A stretch of 7,862 nt of DNA from the NCBI GenBank assembly GCA_009702725.1, contig WLHM01000050.1, forward strand, positions 1 through 7,862. The letters are read 5' to 3'. The position numbers and the translations under genes are program-made. Below, piece by piece: positions 1 through 5,898 of the stretch. Position 1 is the stretch's first letter, and each line of letters opens with the position of its first letter. The notes beneath the pieces were generated by a model. The model was not told the DNA's origin. It saw only the letters and a program-made list of their open reading frames with translations, and did not search any database. Origin of the DNA: Actinomycetota bacterium. Its GTDB lineage: Bacteria > Actinomycetota > Actinomycetes > S36-B12.

Positions 1-344
1 TCGCCCTGGTTCATCACGTGACTTGGTCGATCAACTCAATTTGTCATGTGTTTGGCTCGCGGCCCTTCAATAATCGTGACCTTTCCTCTAACGTGCCCTG
101 GCTCGCGATCCCATCATTTGGTGAGTCTTGGCACAGCCTGCACCACGCAGATCCCACCTTGGCTCGCCATGGGGTACTCAAAGGCCAACTCGATATGAGC
201 GCCCGAGTGATCGCCATCATGGAGTCGATGAAACTTGTCACCGACGTGCGCTGGCCGAAGCCGGCGCGCATCGCCAAAAAACTCAAAGACCCAGCAATGC
301 GTCGCAGAGTTCGTGGCTATGTCGAACCAAGCGCTACGGATTAA
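1..344 (+). CDS. Membrane fatty acid (acyl-CoA) desaturase, C-terminal fragment (5' end outside window)
   Basis: This is the C-terminal part of a membrane-bound acyl-CoA desaturase, a di-iron enzyme that puts a cis double bond (typically delta-9) into fatty acyl chains at the membrane. The frame is already open at base 3 and ends with TAA at 342-344, so the gene begins upstream; the GTG at 18 is an internal valine. Counting from the first whole codon (base 3), two family signatures are visible: the N-x3-H motif in TWSINSICH (N11, H15) and the last histidine box GESWHSLHHADP (H44, H47, H48), followed by a conserved ARHG and a DVRWP tail. Box 3 reads HSLHH where HNxHH is common; the histidine ligands are intact, so activity is expected. 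The first two histidine boxes lie outside the window. A TetR gene starts 3 nt downstream, so the two are probably co-transcribed and that regulator may control this gene. Family assignment is firm; the exact substrate and regiochemistry are not. Confidence 0.9.
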   Translation, partial: ALVHHVTWSINSICHVFGSRPFNNRDLSSNVPWLAIPSFGESWHSLHHADPTLARHGVLKGQLDMSARVIAIMESMKLVTDVRWPKPARIAKKLKDPAMRRRVRGYVEPSATD

Positions 345-347
345 TAA

Positions 348-1049
348 ATGGTGCCGATGATCAACGAAGTTGATAACGTCACCGAACTGCCCGTGGCTAA
401 ACGTCGAGAGGTTCGGCGGCCACCGCGCACTCGCGAGAAAGTGCGGATGAGCGGCCAAGAACGCCGAGAGCAGTTACTTGATGTCGGGCGCAAGCTGTTT
501 GCCGAAAAGGGCTTCGACGCTGTCACCGTTGAGGAAATAGCAGCCAAAGCCGACGTCTCGAAGCCTGTTGTGTACGAACACTTCGGCGGGAAAGAAGGTC
601 TGTACGCCGTCGTTGTCGATCGCGAGATGAATCACCTGCTAGCAGCCATCAGCGACACTTTGACCAGTGGCAATGCGCGAGTGCTCGTGGAGCAAGCCGC
701 CCTCGCGCTGTTCGATTACATTGATGAATACCCCGATGGATTTCGGATCTTGGTCCGCGATTCACCGGTCTCCCAACAGACCGGGTCATTCGCCAGTTTG
801 ATCATCGATGTTGCAGCGCAGGTAGAGCACCTGCTGGCCGCAGAGTTCGCCGCGCACCGAATCAATACCAAATTGGCCCCCATGTACTCGCAAATGCTCG
901 TTGGCATGGTGGCCCTGACGGGCCAGTGGTGGCTCGATGTGCGCAAGCCTAAGAAGGACGAAGTCGTTGCTCACCTGGTGAATTTGGCCTGGAGTGGTCT
1001 AGAAAACCTCGATGCCAAGCCTAGGCTGATCACAAAGCGCGATCGCTAA
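348..1049 (+). CDS. TetR/AcrR-family transcriptional regulator
   Basis: A 233-aa TetR-family DNA-binding repressor. The N-terminal domain runs from about residue 36 to 90, with the recognition helix-turn-helix around residues 59-80 (VEEIAAKADVSKPVVYEHF), followed by the typical GGKEGLY connector. The rest is a poorly conserved helical ligand-binding and dimerisation domain. Residues 18-33 form a strongly basic arm (9 of 16 are K or R) before the HTH domain; similar arms occur in actinobacterial relatives. The ATG at 348 is chosen because it follows the desaturase stop by 3 nt, with only a weak CGGA ribosome-binding motif. The in-frame ATG at 447 (residue 34) would remove the arm and remains an alternative. 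Close coupling to the desaturase suggests control of membrane fatty acid composition, perhaps sensing acyl-CoA or a fatty acid, but this is inference. No operator can be assigned because the desaturase promoter lies outside the window. Confidence 0.92.
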   Translation: MVPMINEVDNVTELPVAKRREVRRPPRTREKVRMSGQERREQLLDVGRKLFAEKGFDAVTVEEIAAKADVSKPVVYEHFGGKEGLYAVVVDREMNHLLAAISDTLTSGNARVLVEQAALALFDYIDEYPDGFRILVRDSPVSQQTGSFASLIIDVAAQVEHLLAAEFAAHRINTKLAPMYSQMLVGMVALTGQWWLDVRKPKKDEVVAHLVNLAWSGLENLDAKPRLITKRDR

Positions 1050-1071
1050 GAATCTCGACGTCAAGATTCTT
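1048..1071. promoter_or_regulatory. 24-bp near-perfect palindrome, probable MarR operator
   Basis: The arms AAGAATCT (1048-1055) and AGATTCTT (1064-1071) are exact reverse complements. The central 8 bases CGACGTCA are themselves palindromic except for one mismatched pair (1056/1063), giving a 24-bp palindrome with a single mismatch pair. The core TCTCGACGTCAAGA resembles, as I remember them, the TCTTGA-n-TCAAGA-type sites bound by UrtR-type MarR proteins such as TamR. It overlaps the tetR stop codon and covers the region where a -35 element of the marR promoter would lie, so a bound dimer would block RNA polymerase. No T-run follows it, so it is not an obvious intrinsic terminator. The inverted repeat is seen directly; the operator role is inferred. 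Confidence 0.65.
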
Positions 1072-1088
1072 GACGTAGGCTCATGCCA
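1053..1088 (+). promoter_or_regulatory. Putative leaderless promoter of the marR gene
   Basis: TAGGCT at 1076-1081 fits the actinobacterial TANNNT -10 consensus and lies 6 nt before the ATG at 1088, so transcription could start on the A of the start codon. No Shine-Dalgarno sequence precedes that ATG, which fits leaderless translation. The -35 element is poor (TCTCGA or CTCGAC at 1053-1059, 16-17 bp spacing) and lies inside the palindrome. This is inferred from motif and spacing only. Confidence 0.4.
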
Positions 1089-1588
1089 TGAGCGGCTCCC
1101 GGCATGACGAAGTTGACCACCTGGTCAGCGCTTGGCACCGCGAGCGACCTGATCTAGATACCTCACCCCTCGAAGTTTTGTCTCGGGTCACTCGGCTGGC
1201 TCGACAGTTGGATTTTGCTCGACGCGCCGCGTTCAATGAGCACCAACTCGAGCCCTGGGAGTTCGACGTGCTCGCCGCACTTCGGCGCGCTGGCGATCCA
1301 TATGCGCTCTCCCCCGGCCAGCTTGGTGCCGAGGCCATGGTCACCAGTGGCACCGTTACTAATCGAGTTGATCGCCTGGAAGCCCGCGGGTTGGTAAGGC
1401 GCGAACGTGAGCCCAATGATCGCCGCGGAGTACGCGTTGTGCTCACCACGACCGGACAAAAAACTGTTGACGGCGCACTCACCGATCTCTTGGACCGCGA
1501 ACGTGACTTACTAGTTGGCTTAAGCGCTGATGAGCAGCAGCAACTTGCCGATTTACTGCGCTCGCTTTCTTATGAGTTCGACGCCTAA
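1088..1588 (+). CDS. MarR-family regulator of the UrtR type (TamR/PecS/HucR/MftR-like)
   Basis: A 166-aa winged-helix MarR-family protein. It has the extra N-terminal helix that separates the urate-responsive (UrtR) group from ordinary MarR proteins: W16 followed by RERPDLDTSPLEV (residues 18-30). The winged-helix domain spans roughly residues 55-125, with the recognition helix near 85-98 (VTSGTVTNRVDRLEARG) and the wing REPNDRRGVRVVL (107-119). The residues known to contact urate in HucR and MftR appear conserved: W16, D60 (in WEFDVL) and R93 (in TNRVDRL). The D-to-R spacing of 33 equals that between D73 and R106 of HucR. Family members repress genes for urate, redox or stress metabolism, or for aconitase-linked functions in the TamR branch, and release DNA on binding urate or citrate-like ligands. 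The gene stands 38 nt after tetR with its own palindrome and probable leaderless promoter, and converges on ispE. No obvious target other than itself lies in the window. Family is well supported; ligand and regulon are inferred. Confidence 0.9.
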   Translation: MSGSRHDEVDHLVSAWHRERPDLDTSPLEVLSRVTRLARQLDFARRAAFNEHQLEPWEFDVLAALRRAGDPYALSPGQLGAEAMVTSGTVTNRVDRLEARGLVRREREPNDRRGVRVVLTTTGQKTVDGALTDLLDRERDLLVGLSADEQQQLADLLRSLSYEFDA

Positions 1589-1614
1589 TCCTCATCCTCG
1601 TTGAGTGGTGATGA

Positions 1615-2526
1615 TTACGCCACGATGCGCGCACCGGGTACCGCACCGGTGGCCCGTCTAACTGTTCGACACACCCCTGCCGATGTCAGCCCCACCGCAA
1701 TGTCGAGGGCTTGCTCTTCATCGGCCGCCAAAAATGCACAGGTTGGGCCACTTCCAGAGACAATCGCACCTAACGCTCCATAGCCCTCGCCAACTTCGAG
1801 TACCTGGGAGAGCACCGGACGCAGTGAAATTGCGGCGGGTTGCAAGTCATTTTGTAATGTTGCACCTAGCGCAAATGCATCTCCAGCACGCAGGGCCTGC
1901 ATCATCGCGGGTGACACCACCGGGTCGGTAGTAACTTTCGCACCGCGGAGGCGATCACACTCGGCGTAGACAGCGGGAGTTGATAAGCCCTTTTCGGCGA
2001 ACGCGAATACCCATTCAAAGACTCCGCGAGAGAGCGCCGACAGCAAGTGTTCACCCCGCCCGGTGCCGATCGCGGTACCACCATGAAGTGCAAAAGGTAC
2101 GTCGGAGCCAAGTCGCGCTGCCAACACCATTAACTCCTCGCGGGGTAATCCAAGTTGCCACAACGAATCACAGGCAACCAGCGCACCCGCCGCATCCGCG
2201 CTGCCGCCAGCCATGCCACCGGCGACCGGGATACCTTTATGCAGGTGCAGTTCGACATCAGCTGAAACACCGGCATGTTCAGCCAGCAGCAGCGCTGCCC
2301 GCCAAGCCAAATTTGTTTCATCAAGAGGCAGTTCACCGGCGCCTTCACCGGAGATCGTCAAAGTTACGCCCGCGCCAACTTCGACATGGCGTGCTCGCAC
2401 GTCATCAAACAAACTGACCGCGTGAAAAACCGTCGCTAACTCGTGATAACCATCAGGGCGTTTGGGGCCGACACCAAGTTGGAGGTTGACCTTCGCCGGC
2501 ACCCGAACCGTCACTGTCGCGCCCAC
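1615..2526 (-). CDS. ispE: 4-diphosphocytidyl-2-C-methyl-D-erythritol kinase
   Basis: IspE phosphorylates the 2-hydroxyl of CDP-methylerythritol with ATP, the fourth step of the MEP pathway to isopentenyl diphosphate; it is cytosolic. It belongs to the GHMP kinase superfamily. Numbering from the GTG start, the N-terminal AKVNLQLGVG carries K12 of the active site, the ATP-binding glycine-rich loop PVAGGMAGGSADAAG is at residues 100-114, the catalytic aspartate is D142 in LGSDVPF, and the C-terminal GHMP motif IVSGSGPTCAF is present. The 303-aa length is normal. An in-frame ATG at 2544 would add six residues (MKGEQH), but the sequence encoding them is itself a strong ribosome-binding site (AAAGGGGAG, 2533-2541) spaced 6 nt before the GTG at 2526. 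The resulting N-terminus (GATVTVRVPAKVN) fits family members, so GTG is preferred. It is the last gene of the operon, 27 nt after ksgA, and ends convergently 26 nt from marR. Confidence 0.96.
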   Translation of the reverse strand: MGATVTVRVPAKVNLQLGVGPKRPDGYHELATVFHAVSLFDDVRARHVEVGAGVTLTISGEGAGELPLDETNLAWRAALLLAEHAGVSADVELHLHKGIPVAGGMAGGSADAAGALVACDSLWQLGLPREELMVLAARLGSDVPFALHGGTAIGTGRGEHLLSALSRGVFEWVFAFAEKGLSTPAVYAECDRLRGAKVTTDPVVSPAMMQALRAGDAFALGATLQNDLQPAAISLRPVLSQVLEVGEGYGALGAIVSGSGPTCAFLAADEEQALDIAVGLTSAGVCRTVRRATGAVPGARIVA

Positions 2527-2532
2527 GTGTTG

Positions 2533-2541
2533 CTCCCCTTT
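2533..2541 (-). promoter_or_regulatory. Strong ribosome-binding site that sets the ispE start
   Basis: On the minus strand this reads AAAGGGGAG, followed by 6 nt (CAACAC) and then GTG at 2526-2524. It lies inside codons 2-4 of the longer ATG-initiated reading, whose own upstream sequence has only a weak GAAG. The spacing and purine content favour initiation at the GTG. Confidence 0.7.
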
Positions 2542-2553
2542 CATGGCTTCAGG

Positions 2554-3426
2554 TTAAGCGTTGCGTGCGGATTGAGCACTTTGGCCGAGGGCATCGGCTA
2601 GTCGCGCGAAATCAGCTACGCCAAGAGCCTCACCGCGCGCACCCGGGTCGATGCCGGCCGCCACCAGGGCCGACTCGGACAGTGCTGGGGAACCAGCGAA
2701 TTGTGAAAGTGCAGCGCGCAGGGATTTACGCCGCTGCGCGAATGCCGCATCAATGACCGCAAAAACTTCAGCCCTTGACGAGTTGCACTTTGGCGGTTCA
2801 TGGCAAGTAATTCGCACCAGACCAGAATCGACATTTGGTTCTGGCCAGAAAACCTTCGGGCCGACATTGCCAGCCGCCTGCGGATCTCCGAACCAGCGAA
2901 GCTTGACACTCGGCACTCCGTAGGTGCGCGACCCGGGGCCCGCAACCAATCGATCGGCTACCTCTTTTTGCACCATCACCAATATCGAACGCAGCGACGG
3001 CAGAGTCCGAAGCAAATGCAGCAGGACGGGTACCGAAACGTTGTAGGGCAGGTTCGCCACCAGAGCATCGGGTTCAAAATCTAGTTCGCGCAGGGTTAGC
3101 GCATCGCCATGAATCACGGTCAATGAGCCTGCACTTTCGGGTAGATGCGCCTGCACCGTCAAGGGCAATTGATCAGCGAGCACCTTGTCGATTTCGACGG
3201 CTACGACCGTCGCCCCTGGCTCAAGTAGAGCGAGTGTCAAACTCCCCAAGCCTGGACCTACTTCGAGAACTTTAGAAGCAGACGTAATACCCGCTAGCCG
3301 CACGATGCGCTGAACCGTATTTGGATCGATGACGAAGTTCTGGCCAAGTTTCTTGGTTGGCCTTATCCCCAACTGCTCGGCTAGCTCGCGAATTTCACGG
3401 GCACCCAGCAGTGGGCTACCAGTCAC
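2554..3426 (-). CDS. rsmA (ksgA): 16S rRNA (adenine(1518)-N6/adenine(1519)-N6)-dimethyltransferase
   Basis: RsmA/KsgA dimethylates two adjacent adenines in the 3'-terminal hairpin of 16S rRNA (A1518/A1519, E. coli numbering) using SAM, late in 30S assembly. Numbering from the GTG at 3426 (290 aa), visible features are GQNFV at 28-32, SAM-binding motif I EVGPGLGSLT at 55-64, the acidic end of strand 2 in VEID, HGDAL at 106-110, the catalytic NLPYN at 125-129, and the C-terminal domain with FAQRRKSLRAAL. The length is typical. An ATG at 3480 would add 18 residues lying wholly within tatD. The GTG at 3426 overlaps tatD by only 11 bp and gives an N-terminus (MTGSPLLGAREIRELAEQLG) like that of actinobacterial homologues, so it is preferred; neither start has a clear ribosome-binding site, and translation is probably coupled to tatD. 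Many actinobacteria carry rpfB between tatD and this gene; here there is no room for it. Loss of KsgA activity classically gives kasugamycin resistance. Confidence 0.96.
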   Translation of the reverse strand: MTGSPLLGAREIRELAEQLGIRPTKKLGQNFVIDPNTVQRIVRLAGITSASKVLEVGPGLGSLTLALLEPGATVVAVEIDKVLADQLPLTVQAHLPESAGSLTVIHGDALTLRELDFEPDALVANLPYNVSVPVLLHLLRTLPSLRSILVMVQKEVADRLVAGPGSRTYGVPSVKLRWFGDPQAAGNVGPKVFWPEPNVDSGLVRITCHEPPKCNSSRAEVFAVIDAAFAQRRKSLRAALSQFAGSPALSESALVAAGIDPGARGEALGVADFARLADALGQSAQSARNA

Positions 3427-4270
3427 CGAAGACCCGGTGGGTGTTATCCCAGAGTTGCTTAGCCATTGTCGCTTCGTCAACCCCCCGCACTTCAGCCATC
3501 CGGCGCACCGTCAAGGGCATCAAAAATGAGCCATTCGGCTTACCGCGGTAGGGCATCGGAGTCAGGTAAGGCGAATCTGTTTCTACCAGCACTAGGTCAT
3601 CGGGAACAACCCGCAATGCCTCTCGCAAATCATCTGCATTCTTAAACGTGATTACGCCAGCGAAAGACATATACCAGCCGCGCTCCGCGCAATAGCTGGC
3701 CATTTTTGAATCACCGCTAAAACAGTGAAAGAGGACTTTTTCTGGCGCACCAGCAGATTCGAGAACCGCAATCACATCATCGTGGGCATCGCGATCGTGG
3801 ATAACCAAAACCTTGTTCAGTCTTTTTGCCAAGTCGATATGCCACCTGAAGGATTCCTGTTGCACTTTCCGCAAATCACCCTCGGTGCGGAAGTAGTCAA
3901 GGCCGGTCTCACCAACAGCGCGCACAACATCATGGGCGGCTAACTCCGCGATCGCGGCGTAGGCATTTTCCAAACCGGCTTGACCCTGATCGGCAAAAAT
4001 TCGCGGGGCTTCGTTCGGGTGTAACGCTACGCCGGCGATGACATCGGGGTGGGATGCGGCGATTTCAACCGACCAGCGAGCAGCTTCAACATCGCAGCCG
4101 ATCTGCACGACTTTGGTTACTCCCACCGAGGCGGCGAGCTTCAGCATTTCGTCTGGATCAGGTCTCGAGTCACCGTGCAATGAGCCATCGCGCACATTTA
4201 GATGGCAATGCGAATCAATAACCGGTGATACCAAGGGCTCAGGTGCCAGCACGGGCACAACTACGCCCAT
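3416..4270 (-). CDS. tatD: TatD-family metal-dependent hydrolase (DNase)
   Basis: A 284-aa TatD-family TIM-barrel metallohydrolase. Characterised members are Mg2+-dependent 3'-5' deoxyribonucleases linked to DNA repair and quality control; they are cytosolic. The full metal-binding set is visible: H21 and H23 in DSHCHL, E121 in GETGLDY, H158 in VIHDRDAHDD, H182 in FHCFSG and D232 in VETDSPYL, plus GVALHPNEA (79-87). Length is slightly above the usual 255-275 because of a leader of about 15 residues before the first strand, a feature common in actinobacterial homologues (EPL.V.V.DSH). The ATG at 4270 comes 2 nt after the metG stop with no convincing ribosome-binding site, so translation is probably coupled to metG. 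Its 3' end overlaps ksgA. The biological role of TatD in this operon is not established; next to metG is its usual bacterial position. Confidence 0.95.
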   Translation of the reverse strand: MGVVVPVLAPEPLVSPVIDSHCHLNVRDGSLHGDSRPDPDEMLKLAASVGVTKVVQIGCDVEAARWSVEIAASHPDVIAGVALHPNEAPRIFADQGQAGLENAYAAIAELAAHDVVRAVGETGLDYFRTEGDLRKVQQESFRWHIDLAKRLNKVLVIHDRDAHDDVIAVLESAGAPEKVLFHCFSGDSKMASYCAERGWYMSFAGVITFKNADDLREALRVVPDDLVLVETDSPYLTPMPYRGKPNGSFLMPLTVRRMAEVRGVDEATMAKQLWDNTHRVFGDW

Positions 4271-4272
4271 CT

Positions 4273-5889
4273 TCAGGGGGTATCTTCCAGGCGTGGGAAT
4301 AGCGAGTCGCCTTTAGTCACCGATACGCCGACCGGGAGTTGCCCCCATACCGCAACACCATCGATGCGCTGCTCGGCTAGAGCGCCCAGCCCATCGGCAC
4401 CAAGTTGCCCCCATAAATCCTGCATTTTTTTCGGCATTAACGGGTTGTAGAGCACAGCGACAGCACGCAGTGATTCACAGATCGTGTAAAGCACTGTCTC
4501 AAGGCGCGCCCTATCGGCGGGATCCTTGGCCAACACCCAAGGCTCCTGTTCGGTGACATACCCGTTAACCGCCTCGATGAACTCTTTGACAGCGGTGATG
4601 CCGGTGGAGAAGTCAAGGGCCACCATCGCGGCATCGGCGTTAGCCGCCGTCGACACCAGCAGCTCTTGTAGGGCTCGCTCTGCTTCCCCATTAGCGGTTG
4701 CGGCCGGCAAGATACCTTCGCAATAGCGTCCGACCATCGCGGTAGCGCGTGATGCCAAGTTACCTAAACCGTTTGCCAGCTCTGATGTGTATCGAGCCGA
4801 CATGTCTTCCCACGAAAATGACCCGTCTTGACCAAAAGCAATGGCGCGCAAGAAGTAGTACCGGAAAGCGTCGGAGCCGAAGTGATCGATTATCTGACTC
4901 GGAGCGATCCCGGTTAACTTGCTCTTGGACATCTTCTCGCCACCGACTAAGAGCCAGCCGTGCGCAAATACCTTGCGGGGTAACGGCGCCCCCGCGGCCA
5001 TCAACATCGCCGGCCAGTAGACCGCGTGGAAGCGCAGGATGTCTTTACCCACTAGGTGCACGTCGGCGGGCCAAGTATTGGCGTACTGCTCACCTTCAGG
5101 TGATGAAGGGTCAGTGCCGTATCCAACCGCAGTTGCGTAATTCAACAGCGCATCGAACCAGACATAAATAACCTGGCTGGGTTCCCATGGAACTGGGATA
5201 CCCCAGGAAACACTCGAGCGAGACATCGAGATATCGGCTAGCCCACCACGGATAAAGGACATTACTTCGTTGTAGGCGCTGCGCGGCTGAATTGCTTCTG
5301 GATTAGCTTCATAGTGCGCGATGAGCCGCTCGGTAAATGCCGAGAGCTGAAAGAACCAATTCTCTTCTTGTAGTTGCTCACATGGGCGGCCATGCACCGG
5401 GCAGATCTGCTGACCTTCATACTCTCCGGTACCCGGGACCAAGTCAGCCGCGAACTTGAACTCCTCGCAGCCAACGCAGTAGGGGCCCTCATAAGGTGCC
5501 GAATAGACGAACCCGTGCTCGCGCACCTGCTCCCAGAATCGCTGCACGCGCTCTGCATGGCGCGGTTCGGTGGTGCGAATGAAATCGTCATTTGCCGCAT
5601 CGACAGTTTGCAGTACTGGCAGCCACTCGTTCTCGACCAAGTTATCAACCCACTGCTGCGGTGTTACTCCCCCAGCAACTGCCGCTCGCTGCACTTTGGT
5701 TCCGTGCTCATCAACCCCGGTAAGGAACCACACCTTTTCACCGCGCTGGCGATGCCAACGGGTCAGAACATCGCCAGCGGTGGTCGTATAGGCATGACCG
5801 ATGTGCGGCGCATCATTTACGTAATAGATAGGTGTCGTCAGATAAAAAGCCTTTTCGGCCCCACTTTCTGCGGCAACCGTTGACGACAT
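4273..5889 (-). CDS. metG: Methionyl-tRNA synthetase
   Basis: MetRS charges tRNA-Met and initiator tRNA with methionine; it is a class I aminoacyl-tRNA synthetase of 538 aa. The HIGH signature is PHIGH (28-32) and the KMSKS loop is at 319-323 (GGEKMSKSKL). The connective-peptide zinc knuckle is present: CVGC (C138, C141) with ICPVHGRPC (C163, H166, C170). The conserved stretches GVDEHG (58-63), IYVWFDALLNYATAVGY (241-257) and GKDILRFHAVYWPAMLM (281-297) closely follow the high-GC actinobacterial type. After the anticodon-binding helical domain the protein ends without the Trbp111/EMAP-like C-terminal domain found in E. coli MetRS, which is normal in this group. The start ATG at 5889 lies 9 nt after the rsmI stop; no strong Shine-Dalgarno is seen, so coupling to rsmI is likely. 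tatD follows 2 nt after its stop. It is essential housekeeping; no T-box or other leader regulation is visible. Confidence 0.98.
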   Translation of the reverse strand: MSSTVAAESGAEKAFYLTTPIYYVNDAPHIGHAYTTTAGDVLTRWHRQRGEKVWFLTGVDEHGTKVQRAAVAGGVTPQQWVDNLVENEWLPVLQTVDAANDDFIRTTEPRHAERVQRFWEQVREHGFVYSAPYEGPYCVGCEEFKFAADLVPGTGEYEGQQICPVHGRPCEQLQEENWFFQLSAFTERLIAHYEANPEAIQPRSAYNEVMSFIRGGLADISMSRSSVSWGIPVPWEPSQVIYVWFDALLNYATAVGYGTDPSSPEGEQYANTWPADVHLVGKDILRFHAVYWPAMLMAAGAPLPRKVFAHGWLLVGGEKMSKSKLTGIAPSQIIDHFGSDAFRYYFLRAIAFGQDGSFSWEDMSARYTSELANGLGNLASRATAMVGRYCEGILPAATANGEAERALQELLVSTAANADAAMVALDFSTGITAVKEFIEAVNGYVTEQEPWVLAKDPADRARLETVLYTICESLRAVAVLYNPLMPKKMQDLWGQLGADGLGALAEQRIDGVAVWGQLPVGVSVTKGDSLFPRLEDTP

Positions 5890-5898
5890 AGTGCGATC

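Noticed and set aside
132..146. Loss of function in the desaturase because box 3 reads HSLHH rather than HNxHH.
   Set aside because: The three histidine ligands are intact. The Asn that assists metal binding in SCD-type enzymes belongs to the separate N-x3-H motif, which is present. Treated as a neutral variation.
1048..1071. The palindrome as an intrinsic terminator of tetR.
   Set aside because: The hairpin is followed by GACGTAGG with no U-tract, and the -10-like box and the start codon of marR lie immediately downstream. An operator fits better.
1589..1614. Possible bidirectional terminator between marR and ispE (TCATC at 1592-1596 pairing with GATGA at 1610-1614, with a small CTC/GAG inside).
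   Set aside because: The outer stem is only 5 bp with a large loop, and there is no T-run on either side. Too weak to call, though a termination site is expected between convergent genes.
1980..2417. A 145-codon open frame on the + strand opposite ispE.
   Set aside because: It is antisense to the conserved GHMP kinase motifs, with a low-complexity product rich in Arg, His and Pro typical of shadow frames.
3140..3525. Repeated CCGTCAAGGGCA at about 3136-3168 and 3507-3521.
   Set aside because: Two unlinked short matches in different conserved genes (ksgA and tatD). Not a repeat family.
5374..5883. A 169-codon open frame on the + strand opposite metG.
   Set aside because: It lies wholly antisense to a highly conserved metG coding region, resembles no family and has no ribosome-binding site of note. 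It is a by-product of codon bias.
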